54,404 nucleotides of DNA from Clostridia bacterium (GCA_017443595.1 JAFSYU010000027.1:1-54404); one strand, 5' to 3'; positions 19,801 to 29,348 are shown, counted from the first letter of the stretch. The notes: generated by a model from the letters alone, not told the origin. Translations and numbers: made by a program.

Positions 19801-22800
19801 AAAAGCTCTTTCCAGATATCGAATTCCTCTTTCTGTATCTGCGCCGCCTCTTCATCGCTCAGACCGTCAACGTAGTCGACAAGGCGCTCGTACAGCGTCT
19901 GCATCGCCACTATATCGCCCGCGACCGGGTCGTATATGAGTTCGTCCGGGTCGAGCTCATTGTTACGTATGAGCTTTGATCTGCCGGCGGAGAATATAAC
20001 TATGCTCCACTCCGTGAACAGCAGTCTTTCATCGGACACATAGCCTGTAAAGGAGCGTTTGTCGCTGTTTCTTTCAAGCCTGATCATATACTGTCTTCCC
20101 GCCTGATCGCCTATCATCATATAAACGCTGTCAACGGAGTCTCCGTCTTCAAACCACGCGGTGAATTTATATGAGAATACGCTGCCTTTGTCTCCTACGG
20201 AATTATAGTTGTTATACAGATAACCACAATTCCGTTTAAGCTCGTACAGCGGCAGGCTTCTGCCGTTAAAATTATCGTTTTCATAGTCCGTGTACGACGT
20301 TACCTGCAGATATGTGAGCAGTGCGGGCTTGAAATCCGACGCCTTTACACATTCGATATACGACGTTGAGCTCTGCACTCCGTCCTCGGATATCGCGTAC
20401 ATCTCGTGCCCGCCCACGGCGCTCCATACCGGATCTACTGCGGCAAATTCGGCTCTCTGCGCGTCGCCCGCGTGCGTTTCGCTCATGCTGAAATTGAAAG
20501 TCGCGATGCCTGCTGAATTTGAGCTTGACGCTGCTATAGCCACGCCGTCCATATAAAGGGTGACGCGCTTGTTCGGCGTCGTGTATAACCACACTATATT
20601 ATAACCGTTGCCGTTTTCTTCGGTACGCAGGCAATCGGATGCAAAGCTCAGAGAATTGCTCGCCGCCGTGACGTTCAGCTTCGTCTCGCCGAGCTTGGCG
20701 CTTCTGTCTATCGTGCCGTCCGGCATTCTCATAACGCCCTTTGCGTCTGAATAGTACGTTCCCGCCGTGTCCGCCTGGATGTAGTAATATATATCGCCCT
20801 CCGGCTCGTCTGTAAACAGCGTGAAGCCGTGTACGCTGCCGAGGTGGTATTCATCCTGCAGATCTATACGTACGGTGGACTCTGCGAGTTTTCCGTTTGC
20901 GTACAAACTGATGTATTTATCTTTTGACGCGACTCCGTAAGTATGACCTGCCTCATATCGCGGTATGACGAACGGGTCATAGTACGCGTATATATTCGTT
21001 CTTACGGTTATTTCATACGTCGCGCCGGGATGAGTTTCGGCAACTACGCCGTCTACCTCGTAATGCAGCTTCATAAGCACCCATTCGCCGGTCATCATAT
21101 TGACCATCCCGTCCGTTAAGCCGCTGTCCACCGTAAACAGATCGCGCTGTTTAATTTCCGGCGTATCGCCGAGTTCAACGCGGCTCAGGTTTCCTTTGCT
21201 TACTTCAAACTGCTTTGATAAATACAGTCCCGCGTATTCTCCGGTAAAGTACGAAAGCATTTCGTCCATCGTCTGCGCCGGAGTTATCCAGTTCGTTTCT
21301 CTCCATGCGACGACCGTGTATTTACCGTCGTCAAGTCTTTGCGTCGTAAATCCGTATCTGTTAGTTCTGCCGCTTGCGATAAGCGCGTTATCCTTATCAT
21401 ATATCGCAAAATTATCGTTTGTGCCCCAGCCGGCGTTCGTTCTGATATCCGCACATCCGAATTCGGTATAAGCCAGATCAAAGCTTATATCCTCGCCGTA
21501 TCTGTAATAATTGTGCGTTATCTGCAGCGTATCGCTTGATTTTGTAATGACCGCCTGCGCGTCTTCCGGCAGAGCGACCGATAACGTCAGCTCGTCGTAT
21601 GTGTCGATTATACCGGCTAAAGACATGATCTCGCCGAAGACGAGACTGTCTGATTTTATTACGTAAAGCGACGGGTCTATGACCTTGCCTTTCGTTTTGT
21701 TGTAAAGCGTGAAGGTCATGCTTCTGAACTCGTTTTCAAGCTCGGCGCTGCTGAGATACAGTTTTGAAGTTCTGTTTCCGCCGCCTGAATACGGGTAGGT
21801 CCTCTGTATGTCGATATACAGCGTACCGGGCAGATCCTCCGGCTCCATAGTGATGCTTACGGGCGTGCCGAGATCCTCTGCCGCAACGGCTTTGTATACC
21901 GTCTTGTAGTTGCCTGTCTTTTCCGTTATTTTTACGGTAAGCGGGAACTCGCAGACGGGGACCGTGAACGTTCCGTTTGTACCCTGTTTCGCGGCTTCCG
22001 CCATATCGGTCCATATCGCGCTGTATGAATAGTAGCTTCTTGCGGTGCTGTATCCGCTCCACGGCGTCTGTGAGAAGGTGAATTCTATATTGTCCGCGCC
22101 GACCGCGCCGTAGTTTGTTATATTTCCGCTGAATACCGTCTCTTTGACAGCCTCAAGCTCAACCGCAAAGCTCTGCGGCGCGCTTGTCACGCGTATCTTC
22201 GTGCTCTCCGACAGCGGAACGCCTTTGAACTGCAGCCAGTTGAATACGCCCGCCCGATCCTTCGGCGCTATTTCATAATAGATATCTTTTCCGGAATATT
22301 CCGACAGATCAATGAATTTGATGCTGTTTTCCGCGGTTATGCTGCTTTTGTATATCTTTACGAAGCCGCCTTCGTCGTTTTTTGTAAACAAGTAAACGTC
22401 AAAGTCAGAAGTCGTTACCGCCTCGCCGCTGCGTTTAGTACCCGTTACGGTAAGGGTTACGTTGTTTTTAGGTAAAACGTTTTCGTTTACGGTCGTGTTT
22501 CCGAGGTCGACCGTGACTTCAGTTCTGTCAACGCCCGGGAAGTCGTAATAGTTTTCGCCCGTCATGCTGACCGTGTAGTATATCTTCGTTCCGTCGTCAA
22601 GCAAAGGTGATGTAAAGCCCGTGCTTATCCTGTAACCGTTTTCGTTATACCACGTCACGTAATAGCCCGCGCCGTCGTTTTCGGGAAGCGCTTCTCCGTT
22701 CGTTTTGACGGATACGGTCACGCTGCCTTTCCTGCCGAGCGTGACCTCGACCGTCTCCGCAGATTCGGCTAACGTAAGGCTTCCGCTTGCGCCGACGTAA

Positions 22801-25800
22801 TACTGCGCGCCGTCTATCATAAGCTCCTGTCCCGGCGTTACGGTATACGTAATAGTCGTGCCTTTGTTTACAAGGAAGTTTTCGGGTAATACTTTACCGT
22901 CTTTTTTCCATACTATTTCACATTTATCCGTTATATCGGCGCCGTTTTTGCCGTAAACGGTTATGCTCGCGGCGCATTTTTCATACGGGATAACAGACAG
23001 CTCCGCCGCCGTATCGGCGAAGCCGACCGTGGTCTGACCTCTTTCCGTATCCGGATAGTCTTCTATGTTGTTTCCGGTCATTTTTGCTTCGTAGTATACG
23101 ACCGTCCCCTCGTCAAGTACGGGCGAGGTGTATCCCGTGCCTATACGGCTGCCGTTTGCGTTATACCACGTTACGTTATAGCCCGCGCCGTCGTTTACGG
23201 GGATCGGGCTGCCGTTTGCCTTGACTGTAAGCGTCACGCGGCCGCACCGTCCGAGCGTCACTTCAACAAGCTGATCTATCTCCGTTACCTCAACGCTGCC
23301 GGAGTAGGATACGTAATACTGTACTCCGTCCGCTTCAAGCTCCTCTCCCGGCGTTACGGTATACGTTACCGTCGTACCGGCAAGCACGGAGACCGGCTGC
23401 TGCAGAACGTTGTTCCCGATTTTCCAGGAGACGTCGCATTTGTCCGTTATATCTTCGTTATCAAAACCGTAAACCGTGATCTGCGGATAGCATTTTTCAA
23501 TAACGTTTAACAAGAATTTCGGATTTTTGGGACCTATGCCCGTATCGGTCTCGCCGGTGTAGTTGAACATAAGCGTGTACGAACCGGCGTCAAGAGTCTG
23601 CAGATACGATCCTTTTATTGTGACCGTATTGCCGCTTACCGTATAATCCGCGTTATATACAAGCGTGTGATCGCCGTTTGAAACGGATGCAAAAGTGAAT
23701 TCTCCGTCTGATCTTGTTACCGTTATATCGTCGGAGCCGCCTCTTGCGACGTTTATGTTGGACGGTCTTACGTACGGCTGTACGTTCTTTACCACGCGGT
23801 ACATCCTGCCTGTGCCCGTTCCGTCGTCCGGTATATAACCGTTTTTCTGCGCCCATTCAAGCGCGGCGGAGCCCTCGTTTACTATAAGTAATACATTATC
23901 ATAGCAATATGTGAAATCTCCGTCCGGCATTGTCGTCACGGTATCCGGTATGGTTATGACCGTATCGCCGTGATAGTTTAAAAGTCCTCTTATAAGCGTA
24001 TCCATTTCGCCGGGTTCTATTATCACCTCGGCGCAGCGGCTCATGTTTCTGAACGCGTCGCCGTGCAGGATCCTGATGCTTCCGGGTATCGTCAGCTTCG
24101 TTATGCGTTCCGACGATGAACCGAAAACGTCGTAAACGGATATGCTGTCTACAAAGTCAGGAAGGACCGCCTCACCGCCCTTGCCTACGTACCCGTAAAC
24201 GGTATAAGTACCGCCTAAGCCGTAATTATCCGCGTATTCAAGTACGAAATCGTCGTAACCCTCTACGATATGTAAACCGCCCGAGCCGAGCGCTTTGAGC
24301 GTCTCATGCGTTACGGTGCCCATCTTTACGTAAAGCTTTCTTGATGACGGTACGTTTGATCCGCCGATGCCCGTCACGTTGTCGGGCAGCCATATGGATA
24401 AGTTGTACGTATTTATACCGAAAGCTTTCGCGTTTATCGTGCGCAGGCTCTGCGGCAGATATTTCGTACCGGGCGCGTGCACGGTCTTTAACGCACGGCA
24501 GCTGTCAAACGCCATGCCGTTTATCGTGACGACCGTATCCGGTATCGTCGCTTCAGCGAGATTTCCGCAATCCCAGAACGCATTTTCCTCGATACTCGTC
24601 ACGTTGCCCGTTATAACGACGCGTTTTATCATCGCCGCGTAGTTATACCGCCAGCCGTACTTGTAATAATGCTCCGGATCGCTTCCGCCTACCCAGTACG
24701 CGGAAGAAAAGCCCTTCGGCATATCGCCCTCGCCGTTTATGGTCAACAGACCGTTCGGATCAAGCTGCCACGTCCAACCCTCGACCTCCTCGCCGTAGAC
24801 GGTCTCAGCTACGCGCGGCATAATGCGGTAATATACCTCGTCCGCGTAGCTTGCCGAATATGAGCGGTAAGCGCTTGAATAATTACCGATACCTTTAACG
24901 ATTATCGGATAATCTATCGTTGTATCGGGTGAGCCGGCCGGCAGTCCGTTTTCTCCGACCGCCGCCTTTGCCGCGTCTTTCCAGTAATACGTGTCGTATT
25001 CGACGGTATAATCGACGTCTTTTACGAGCGTTTTGCCGTTTGCCTTGACGGTAACGTCAAGCAGGTCTTTTTCCTCGCCGTCATAAACTATCGGCCAGTC
25101 GAAATTCGGTATGACCTCAAGATAACAGTCGCTGCTGTTCGTTATACTGAGCGGCTGGATCGTAAATTCAAGCGTGCGTTCGCTGCCCTCGTATTCGCCT
25201 ATGCCGGTGAATATCATTTTCGCTTTGTTTTCGTCGGTCGATACGTTAACGTTGTTTTCGTACGATACCGTGTAATCGACGCCCTCGTAAAGCATACCTT
25301 CGCGTTTGTCGTTTGCCCACGAACCGACGTAGAGTATGGGCTTCTTCGTTATCGGTTCACCGGTGTAAGTCTCGTTTCCGAAATAGCTTCCGCTGCTGCG
25401 GTAAGACGCACGCCAGCGTACCTCGGAAATATCGCCTTTCGTCTGCGTCATAGTGAGGGTCGTATCGAAATTATCCTCATCCGTCGTTTCGGCGTAATGG
25501 ATTGTAAACACGTGCGTGCCGATGCCGAGAGACGCAAGATACTGCGGCCAGAACGTTATATGACCGCTTTCATAGCTGTAATTTCTGTCATATTCAACGG
25601 GTTCTCCGTTATAAAGTACGGATTCAAACGTATAACCGTTATGCCCCCATCTGACCTCCATTACGTTGTTATCGGATATACGGCGCTCGTATTCGTAAAC
25701 CGAAAGCTCCGGCACCTTGCGTTCAAGCTCAACGGTCACGGTCTTCGGACCGAAACCGACGGTAAAATACTTTGTATCGGGTGTATAATAGTTTTCGTAA

Positions 25801-28121
25801 AGCTCTGAGCTGTATAAAGATATATAGCAGGACAATTCTTCGCCCGCGTCGCGCAGCGGTGCGGTCTGTTCGCTTCCTATTCTGTAACCGCTTTGGCCGT
25901 ACCACGTTACGGCCCAGTTCTGATTATTCTCCGCGTCCGTAAGCGGTATAACGGCACCGGTCTTTTTGTCGGTGAGCTGTAACGTGACGCAGCCCGTCTG
26001 TCCGAGTTCAACTCTTACGGGCTGATCTGCAACGGTAAGCCGTACGCTGCCGGACACTTCGGTGTAATACTGCACGCCGCCGATCATCAGCGCGTCAGTC
26101 GGCGTTACGGTATAATAAACCGTCGTGCCGGTGACTGCCTCAAACGGCTCCGTCAGGGTATTGTAATTTGCGTCGCGCCAGACTACCGTGCATTTATCCG
26201 TAACGTCAGCGCCGTTATAGCCTGTTACGGTAAGTACCGGAGATACGGTTTCGTTCTTTGTAAAGCTGATCTGCTCTTCGTGATTGCCGAACGTGACGTC
26301 AACAGGATATTCGGTAACTCCGCCCGAATACAGTTCGGCGTTTTTGCCGGTAAGCGTTATGGTTACGTAAACGACGCCGCCTGCGTTTCTTAAAGGCGAA
26401 GTATCGCCGGAGCCGATCCAGGACAGATAGCTTCCGCCGCCCGCGGCACGCGTCGCCTCGGGATAGCCGTACCAGTCTATCTCATATCCGGCATCATCGT
26501 TGTTCGGCAGCGCCGCGCCTGAATTTGATACGGGAACCGCCGTGACTGTCCCGCGCTGCGGAAGCGCGGCGGTGACGGTCTGTTCGGCTTCCGTTAAAGT
26601 TACTTCACCGGAATAAGAGCCGTAATACTGCACGCCGTTTATCTTAAGCGCGTCTTTCGGCGTTATTTCATACGAAAGAGTCGTACCGGAGCTGACGCTT
26701 ATAGGTTCATTTACCCGGTTTCCGTAACTGTTATACCATTTAACGTCGCAGTCTGCCGTTATATCCGCGCCCTGATGACCGGTTACGGAAAGAACGGGCG
26801 TGCACATCTGACGCACAGTGAGCGAAAGGGTGGGATCAACGGGCGACACACCGTCAACTTCTCCGGTGTAGTGGAAAGTCAACGTACTTGTGCCCGCGCC
26901 TAAAGAAGCGATATATTCCTTTTTGACCGTCACGGTATTGCCGGCAACGGTATAATCCGTACCGGGCGTAAGGACCGCAGTGCCGTTTTTAAGACAGTCA
27001 AAGGTAAAATCGCCGTCGTATTTTGTGATCTGTATATCCGAAATATTGTTTGAATCGTACGTCGCCGTACTTGTATTTACAGAAGGCTGATCTGCCGTAA
27101 CGACGCTGCCGCCTTCAGTTATAAACTCAACTACGGGCAAACGGCGGTAAAGGCTGTATTTAAAACCGCCGCCGGAACGGTCTATTTTATATATCTCAAC
27201 GCCCATAGTAACTTTCATACCGGGCGCAACGGTTATCTCGTCCATTGAGCTTGTGTTATCGAACCAGTAAAGATCTTCTGCCCACGCGCCGTTTGACGTG
27301 AGCACGTTTACGTCAAAATCATCCGACCACGGAAGCGTGTTTATCCAGCCGTATTCAAAATTGTAGGGATCGTCAAGTCCCTGCGCCGGCCAGACGTAGA
27401 ATTCCGCCTCGTATTCCGTATCCTCATCCGGCTCAAGCTTAAGACTGTCAGCCCAGCTGTAACCGCTTTCCGAATACAGCGCGGCGTAGCTGCCCGCCGG
27501 CGCGGCCGTCATATAAGGCATACCCGCCATATATTCAACGGTCGCATCCGTTATCGGCGAGTACAGTACCGGCACCGAGTCTGACGACGAGGTGCGATAT
27601 ATAAGAAGCTGCCAGCAGCAGCCGTCGCCCTGCTGTATGCAGGCGTTTGTGACATCATATTTATATACGCCTTCAAGCACGCCGTTAAAACAGCCGCCGT
27701 CTGCGGTCACGATGCCGGAAGATACGTTTGCCCTCCAGTAATTGTTGCCGAGGCCGTAGATACAGTTTGCTCTCGGATCGTCGGCAGCCCAGCCGCTTTT
27801 ATCGGCTAAAAATTCAAGATTCGATCTTACCCTGTAAGCAGGGCCGGAATATACGTAAAGCTCCGCGGTATACGTGAATGTGCCGTCCGGCACATCAAGC
27901 CCGGCGGTCTGCCAGCTGACGTATACCGAAGGATGACGGTTTATTTCCGACGCGTAGCCGGAATCGCCGACGGTCCAGTCGCTGTCGGTCATGTGAAATT
28001 CCGTCTGTGTAAATCCGGGCGCAGCCGCCTCCGCCGCAAAAACGGACAAAGACATGGTGCCGGCTATCATCAAAAACGTTATGAAAAGTGAAATTGCCCT
28101 GATGAATACGTTCTTTTTCAT
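16854..28121 (-). CDS. 3755-residue secreted multidomain surface protein with X2, LRR, InlB repeats and dockerin
   Basis: Signal peptide at 1-30. Approximate residues: 340-437 X2-like module (ends DYTVAGNTVTVKKEYI); 437-807 two repeats with an ADITADC or ADVTDKC motif and a YEI or YTVTP motif; 807-894 divergent X2-like; 894-1100 MBG-like; 1104-1447 BspA-type LRR; 1450-1540 third X2-like; 1540-1885 two more ITDKC-type repeats; 1885-3115 mixed beta and helical stretches I do not recognise, with a helical Asn/Gln-rich part around 2900-3100; a five-glycine run, then a carboxypeptidase-regulatory-like module near 3120-3225; 3353-3690 five InlB-type B repeats; 3695-3755 dockerin (DLNGDGDVNNKD, DFDEDGEVNNKD). 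No catalytic domain was recognised. Its start overlaps the DUF3021 stop by 4 bp, so it belongs to the LytTR operon. Adhesion or scaffolding is inferred. Confidence 0.9.
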   Translation of the reverse strand: MKKNVFIRAISLFITFLMIAGTMSLSVFAAEAAAPGFTQTEFHMTDSDWTVGDSGYASEINRHPSVYVSWQTAGLDVPDGTFTYTAELYVYSGPAYRVRSNLEFLADKSGWAADDPRANCIYGLGNNYWRANVSSGIVTADGGCFNGVLEGVYKYDVTNACIQQGDGCCWQLLIYRTSSSDSVPVLYSPITDATVEYMAGMPYMTAAPAGSYAALYSESGYSWADSLKLEPDEDTEYEAEFYVWPAQGLDDPYNFEYGWINTLPWSDDFDVNVLTSNGAWAEDLYWFDNTSSMDEITVAPGMKVTMGVEIYKIDRSGGGFKYSLYRRLPVVEFITEGGSVVTADQPSVNTSTATYDSNNISDIQITKYDGDFTFDCLKNGTAVLTPGTDYTVAGNTVTVKKEYIASLGAGTSTLTFHYTGEVDGVSPVDPTLSLTVRQMCTPVLSVTGHQGADITADCDVKWYNSYGNRVNEPISVSSGTTLSYEITPKDALKINGVQYYGSYSGEVTLTEAEQTVTAALPQRGTVTAVPVSNSGAALPNNDDAGYEIDWYGYPEATRAAGGGSYLSWIGSGDTSPLRNAGGVVYVTITLTGKNAELYSGGVTEYPVDVTFGNHEEQISFTKNETVSPVLTVTGYNGADVTDKCTVVWRDANYNTLTEPFEAVTGTTVYYTVTPTDALMIGGVQYYTEVSGSVRLTVADQPVRVELGQTGCVTLQLTDKKTGAVIPLTDAENNQNWAVTWYGQSGYRIGSEQTAPLRDAGEELSCYISLYSSELYENYYTPDTKYFTVGFGPKTVTVELERKVPELSVYEYERRISDNNVMEVRWGHNGYTFESVLYNGEPVEYDRNYSYESGHITFWPQYLASLGIGTHVFTIHYAETTDEDNFDTTLTMTQTKGDISEVRWRASYRSSGSYFGNETYTGEPITKKPILYVGSWANDKREGMLYEGVDYTVSYENNVNVSTDENKAKMIFTGIGEYEGSERTLEFTIQPLSITNSSDCYLEVIPNFDWPIVYDGEEKDLLDVTVKANGKTLVKDVDYTVEYDTYYWKDAAKAAVGENGLPAGSPDTTIDYPIIVKGIGNYSSAYRSYSASYADEVYYRIMPRVAETVYGEEVEGWTWQLDPNGLLTINGEGDMPKGFSSAYWVGGSDPEHYYKYGWRYNYAAMIKRVVITGNVTSIEENAFWDCGNLAEATIPDTVVTINGMAFDSCRALKTVHAPGTKYLPQSLRTINAKAFGINTYNLSIWLPDNVTGIGGSNVPSSRKLYVKMGTVTHETLKALGSGGLHIVEGYDDFVLEYADNYGLGGTYTVYGYVGKGGEAVLPDFVDSISVYDVFGSSSERITKLTIPGSIRILHGDAFRNMSRCAEVIIEPGEMDTLIRGLLNYHGDTVITIPDTVTTMPDGDFTYCYDNVLLIVNEGSAALEWAQKNGYIPDDGTGTGRMYRVVKNVQPYVRPSNINVARGGSDDITVTRSDGEFTFASVSNGDHTLVYNADYTVSGNTVTIKGSYLQTLDAGSYTLMFNYTGETDTGIGPKNPKFLLNVIEKCYPQITVYGFDNEDITDKCDVSWKIGNNVLQQPVSVLAGTTVTYTVTPGEELEADGVQYYVSYSGSVEVTEIDQLVEVTLGRCGRVTLTVKANGSPIPVNDGAGYNVTWYNANGSRIGTGYTSPVLDEGTVVYYEAKMTGNNIEDYPDTERGQTTVGFADTAAELSVIPYEKCAASITVYGKNGADITDKCEIVWKKDGKVLPENFLVNKGTTITYTVTPGQELMIDGAQYYVGASGSLTLAESAETVEVTLGRKGSVTVSVKTNGEALPENDGAGYYVTWYNENGYRISTGFTSPLLDDGTKIYYTVSMTGENYYDFPGVDRTEVTVDLGNTTVNENVLPKNNVTLTVTGTKRSGEAVTTSDFDVYLFTKNDEGGFVKIYKSSITAENSIKFIDLSEYSGKDIYYEIAPKDRAGVFNWLQFKGVPLSESTKIRVTSAPQSFAVELEAVKETVFSGNITNYGAVGADNIEFTFSQTPWSGYSTARSYYSYSAIWTDMAEAAKQGTNGTFTVPVCEFPLTVKITEKTGNYKTVYKAVAAEDLGTPVSITMEPEDLPGTLYIDIQRTYPYSGGGNRTSKLYLSSAELENEFRSMTFTLYNKTKGKVIDPSLYVIKSDSLVFGEIMSLAGIIDTYDELTLSVALPEDAQAVITKSSDTLQITHNYYRYGEDISFDLAYTEFGCADIRTNAGWGTNDNFAIYDKDNALIASGRTNRYGFTTQRLDDGKYTVVAWRETNWITPAQTMDEMLSYFTGEYAGLYLSKQFEVSKGNLSRVELGDTPEIKQRDLFTVDSGLTDGMVNMMTGEWVLMKLHYEVDGVVAETHPGATYEITVRTNIYAYYDPFVIPRYEAGHTYGVASKDKYISLYANGKLAESTVRIDLQDEYHLGSVHGFTLFTDEPEGDIYYYIQADTAGTYYSDAKGVMRMPDGTIDRSAKLGETKLNVTAASNSLSFASDCLRTEENGNGYNIVWLYTTPNKRVTLYMDGVAIAASSSNSAGIATFNFSMSETHAGDAQRAEFAAVDPVWSAVGGHEMYAISEDGVQSSTSYIECVKASDFKPALLTYLQVTSYTDYENDNFNGRSLPLYELKRNCGYLYNNYNSVGDKGSVFSYKFTAWFEDGDSVDSVYMMIGDQAGRQYMIRLERNSDKRSFTGYVSDERLLFTEWSIVIFSAGRSKLIRNNELDPDELIYDPVAGDIVAMQTLYERLVDYVDGLSDEEAAQIQKEEFDIWKELLYEITKEYYENADDFDWDSLDGSPESLAALYEFFGYTTGTAADVDYESWQEGEYVSDTNGDGLTVLYREDFTVEGGRYYYTATTVILPTAEDPDGRSQTHRVDLGAVGNAAVHGISVYAKSVNTAKGDAKPAARPKNFSLGINISGAANQIARAHQKVTGKGQQVNYSNLALLKNLSKNQYGTGSNNANNINQLGLMNGLDQITLQDFGDNHSEAGDHLVDAYNGLTEAMNQGGYKNLESAINDVLNNLEKSSEKEGKKINAADLLKTFADAQNGDWDARTDYVFGEYGGEHIGETYGYSSETYENYLKAKQLLKALGELQDGLRGFNKDFNLFNAKDINKLLNGNGGGGGTPKPIHDPQGIIYEAVLSNPVEGATATLWERGANGEETEWSAEEYSQINPQTTDASGMFQWFVPEGEWQVRVTAPDGYSDNTSASHPAANLDDGSTEGWLPVMPVQLGINIPLVRNEAPAVEKVVIYETHAEITFSLYMDIATLTNKTVTLSDGTNTIPCTAVFPDAEADPADESRTYARTMCLFTENGFDVNGKYSISVKADAAAYNGKTLQKYESGELPVSAAGEAKTYTVTFKDHDDTVLSEKTYHYGETPELPAEPSRKADEIYEYTFKTWAPDVSAVNGDAVYKAVYTAAFVNYTVKFVDSDGTVISEKTYHYGDTAEIPKDPERKPDGAYTYAFDGWDKEVKTVKENAVYTATYVKTNIDYTVKFVNFDGKVLSEKTYHYNDAVKAPENPTKASDNTYKYTFDGWDKPVTAVKGDAVYTAKYKKTYIEYTVRFVDGDGKALSEKTYHYNDTVKAPKNPTKASDNTYKYTFDGWDKKVTAVKGDAVYTAKYKKTYIEYTVRFVDSDGTVLSEKTYHYGDKVNIPAVQAKEDDNYVYTFSGWDKEVTAVKGGASYTAVYDKTEKAPEWKPGDLNGDGDVNNKDVVVLFRYVSGMDKVEDERMYDFDEDGEVNNKDVVELFRFVSTLH
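17233..17640. repeat. Two near-identical 204 bp tandem repeats in the giant gene
   Basis: Copies at about 17233-17436 and 17437-17640 encode adjacent InlB-type repeats that differ at few codons (both contain KASDNTYKYTFDGWDK). Neighbouring repeats are clearly more diverged, which indicates recent duplication or gene conversion. Confidence 0.8.
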
Positions 28122-28594
28122 TTGTTTTCTCCGTCTCCTTTTTCCTTTTCGTTTAAAACCTTTTGTATTTCATTCAATTCTTTTATCTGTTTTTTGTACC
28201 GGATATACATTATAAGCCATATTATAAAATACATAGCGATCTGTATGCCTGCCGTTATCAGTATTTCCGCGGCGCTCCTGCACCAGCCGAGCAGAAGCGA
28301 AAGCGGCACGAAAGGCGCTACGCATATAAAACAGTGCAACAGCGACATAACGCTTAAAGGCAGCTTTGACATCGCTTCCGAGTCGTATATAACGGTGGTT
28401 GCCATGCATACGGCGCCGTAGACCGCGACCAATAAAAGCTCGATCATAAGCGCGGCTCTGTCGCTGCCAAGCCATTGCAAAAGGACCGGCGCCGCCGTAA
28501 AACTGCCGGCTGACAAGGCGGATATAAAAACGTCAGCCGCTATACCGGTCAAAGCGCCTATACCGGCGCGTTTGAGAATACTTTTAAACAACAT
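28118..28594 (-). CDS. DUF3021 family four-helix membrane protein
   Basis: 158 residues with four hydrophobic segments (about 12-35, 44-66, 78-103, 109-130) and a charged C-terminal tail rich in Lys/Glu, as in DUF3021. Members of this family usually sit beside a LytTR regulator and are thought to restrain it, as in LytTR regulatory systems of streptococci. Here it lies 6 bp after the LytTR gene and overlaps the giant surface protein gene by 4 bp (ATGA), so translation of all three is probably coupled. Its signal is unknown. Confidence 0.85.
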   Translation of the reverse strand: MLFKSILKRAGIGALTGIAADVFISALSAGSFTAAPVLLQWLGSDRAALMIELLLVAVYGAVCMATTVIYDSEAMSKLPLSVMSLLHCFICVAPFVPLSLLLGWCRSAAEILITAGIQIAMYFIIWLIMYIRYKKQIKELNEIQKVLNEKEKGDGENK

Positions 28595-28600
28595 ATATAT

Positions 28601-29062
28601 TCACTCCTTTTCCGTAAGTTTTTTTCTGATAACGGGGATGCTTCTTCTGGACGCCCACGTTTCCATACCTCCGACAAGCTCGAGCCGAAGCGTACCGGCA
28701 AGCGTAAAATCATATTTTCTGACCTTATCCAGATTTACTATTTCATAGCGCGATATGCGCATGAATCTTAGTTTTTCCAGCTTGCTTTCTATCATCTGAA
28801 GCGACTGTCTGACGGTGAATCTTTCGTTTTCCGTCACTATCTGAACAAATTTTCCGTTTACGGAGACGTAAACTATCTGTTCAGTCATGATCTTGATAAG
28901 AGCGCCGTCCGCGTCAGTCGCCGTGATAAATCCCGGCGCGCCGCCTGATATGCGGCTTATAAGCTCGTCAACGTCTTTATCTTTTTTTGCTGCTTTTATA
29001 TATACTTCTATCCCGTCCGAATCAGGATCGGTATCAAAAGTGATCTTTATCCTGTCTTTCAC
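28601..29062 (-). CDS. LytTR-family DNA-binding regulator
   Basis: 153 residues from GTG at 29062, chosen because this GTG overlaps the stop of the upstream small gene (GTGA) and follows a GA-rich SD; an in-frame ATG at 29104 has no SD and lies inside the upstream gene. The C-terminal two thirds fit a LytTR domain: YVSVNGKFVQIVTE, FTVRQSLQMIESKL, FMRISRYEIVNLDKV and GGMETWASRR. There is no receiver domain, so it is of the receiver-less type paired with a membrane protein (DUF3021, immediately downstream). It probably controls its own operon, including the giant surface protein; that is inference from synteny. Confidence 0.85.
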   Translation of the reverse strand: MKDRIKITFDTDPDSDGIEVYIKAAKKDKDVDELISRISGGAPGFITATDADGALIKIMTEQIVYVSVNGKFVQIVTENERFTVRQSLQMIESKLEKLRFMRISRYEIVNLDKVRKYDFTLAGTLRLELVGGMETWASRRSIPVIRKKLTEKE

Positions 29063-29274
29063 GCCTCGTTCTTCCCCCTCTCTTTCATCCTCGGATGTAC
29101 GCATACGCTTTTATCTGCCGGCCGCTGCACAAAATACAGACAGCCGGTGCAGTCAGATACCGAAGGATCCGCAAACAGACACCATTTTTGATGGCGCCAT
29201 CCCGTTTTCGTCCTGCACTCGCGGCAGACAAAAAGCGGACATTTTGATGAAATGCGTTTACTTTTTTTGCTCAA
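29059..29274 (-). CDS. Small cysteine-rich protein, first gene of the LytTR operon
   Basis: 71 residues, seven Cys (12, 17, 20, 32, 42, 45, 58) in pairs such as CREC and CTGC, plus His28 and His60, which suggests a zinc-ribbon-like or Fe-S binding fold. Start is TTG at 29274, the only start codon after an in-frame stop at 29280; AAAGGCGG lies upstream. Its TGA overlaps the GTG of the LytTR gene. It has a consensus promoter. I do not recognise a family. The fixed overlap and the protein-like composition argue that it is real; a metal- or redox-sensing role is only a guess. Confidence 0.65.
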   Translation of the reverse strand: MSKKSKRISSKCPLFVCRECRTKTGWRHQKWCLFADPSVSDCTGCLYFVQRPADKSVCVHPRMKERGKNEA

Positions 29275-29319
29275 ACGTCAATTTCCGCCTTTCCGCCGTA
29301 TTTGTTTTGTGCTGATTTT

Positions 29320-29348
29320 ATTCTATATATTCCGTCCCTAAATGTCAA
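29320..29348 (-). promoter_or_regulatory. Sigma-A promoter of the LytTR/giant protein operon
   Basis: Minus-strand TTGACA (29343-29348), 17 bp spacer, TAGAAT (29320-29325). It leaves a leader of about 40 nt before the Cys-rich gene. Confidence 0.78.

Noticed and set aside
29063..29104. ATG start of LytTR at 29104
   Set aside because: No SD, and it lies inside the Cys-rich gene; the GTG at 29062 has the GTGA overlap.
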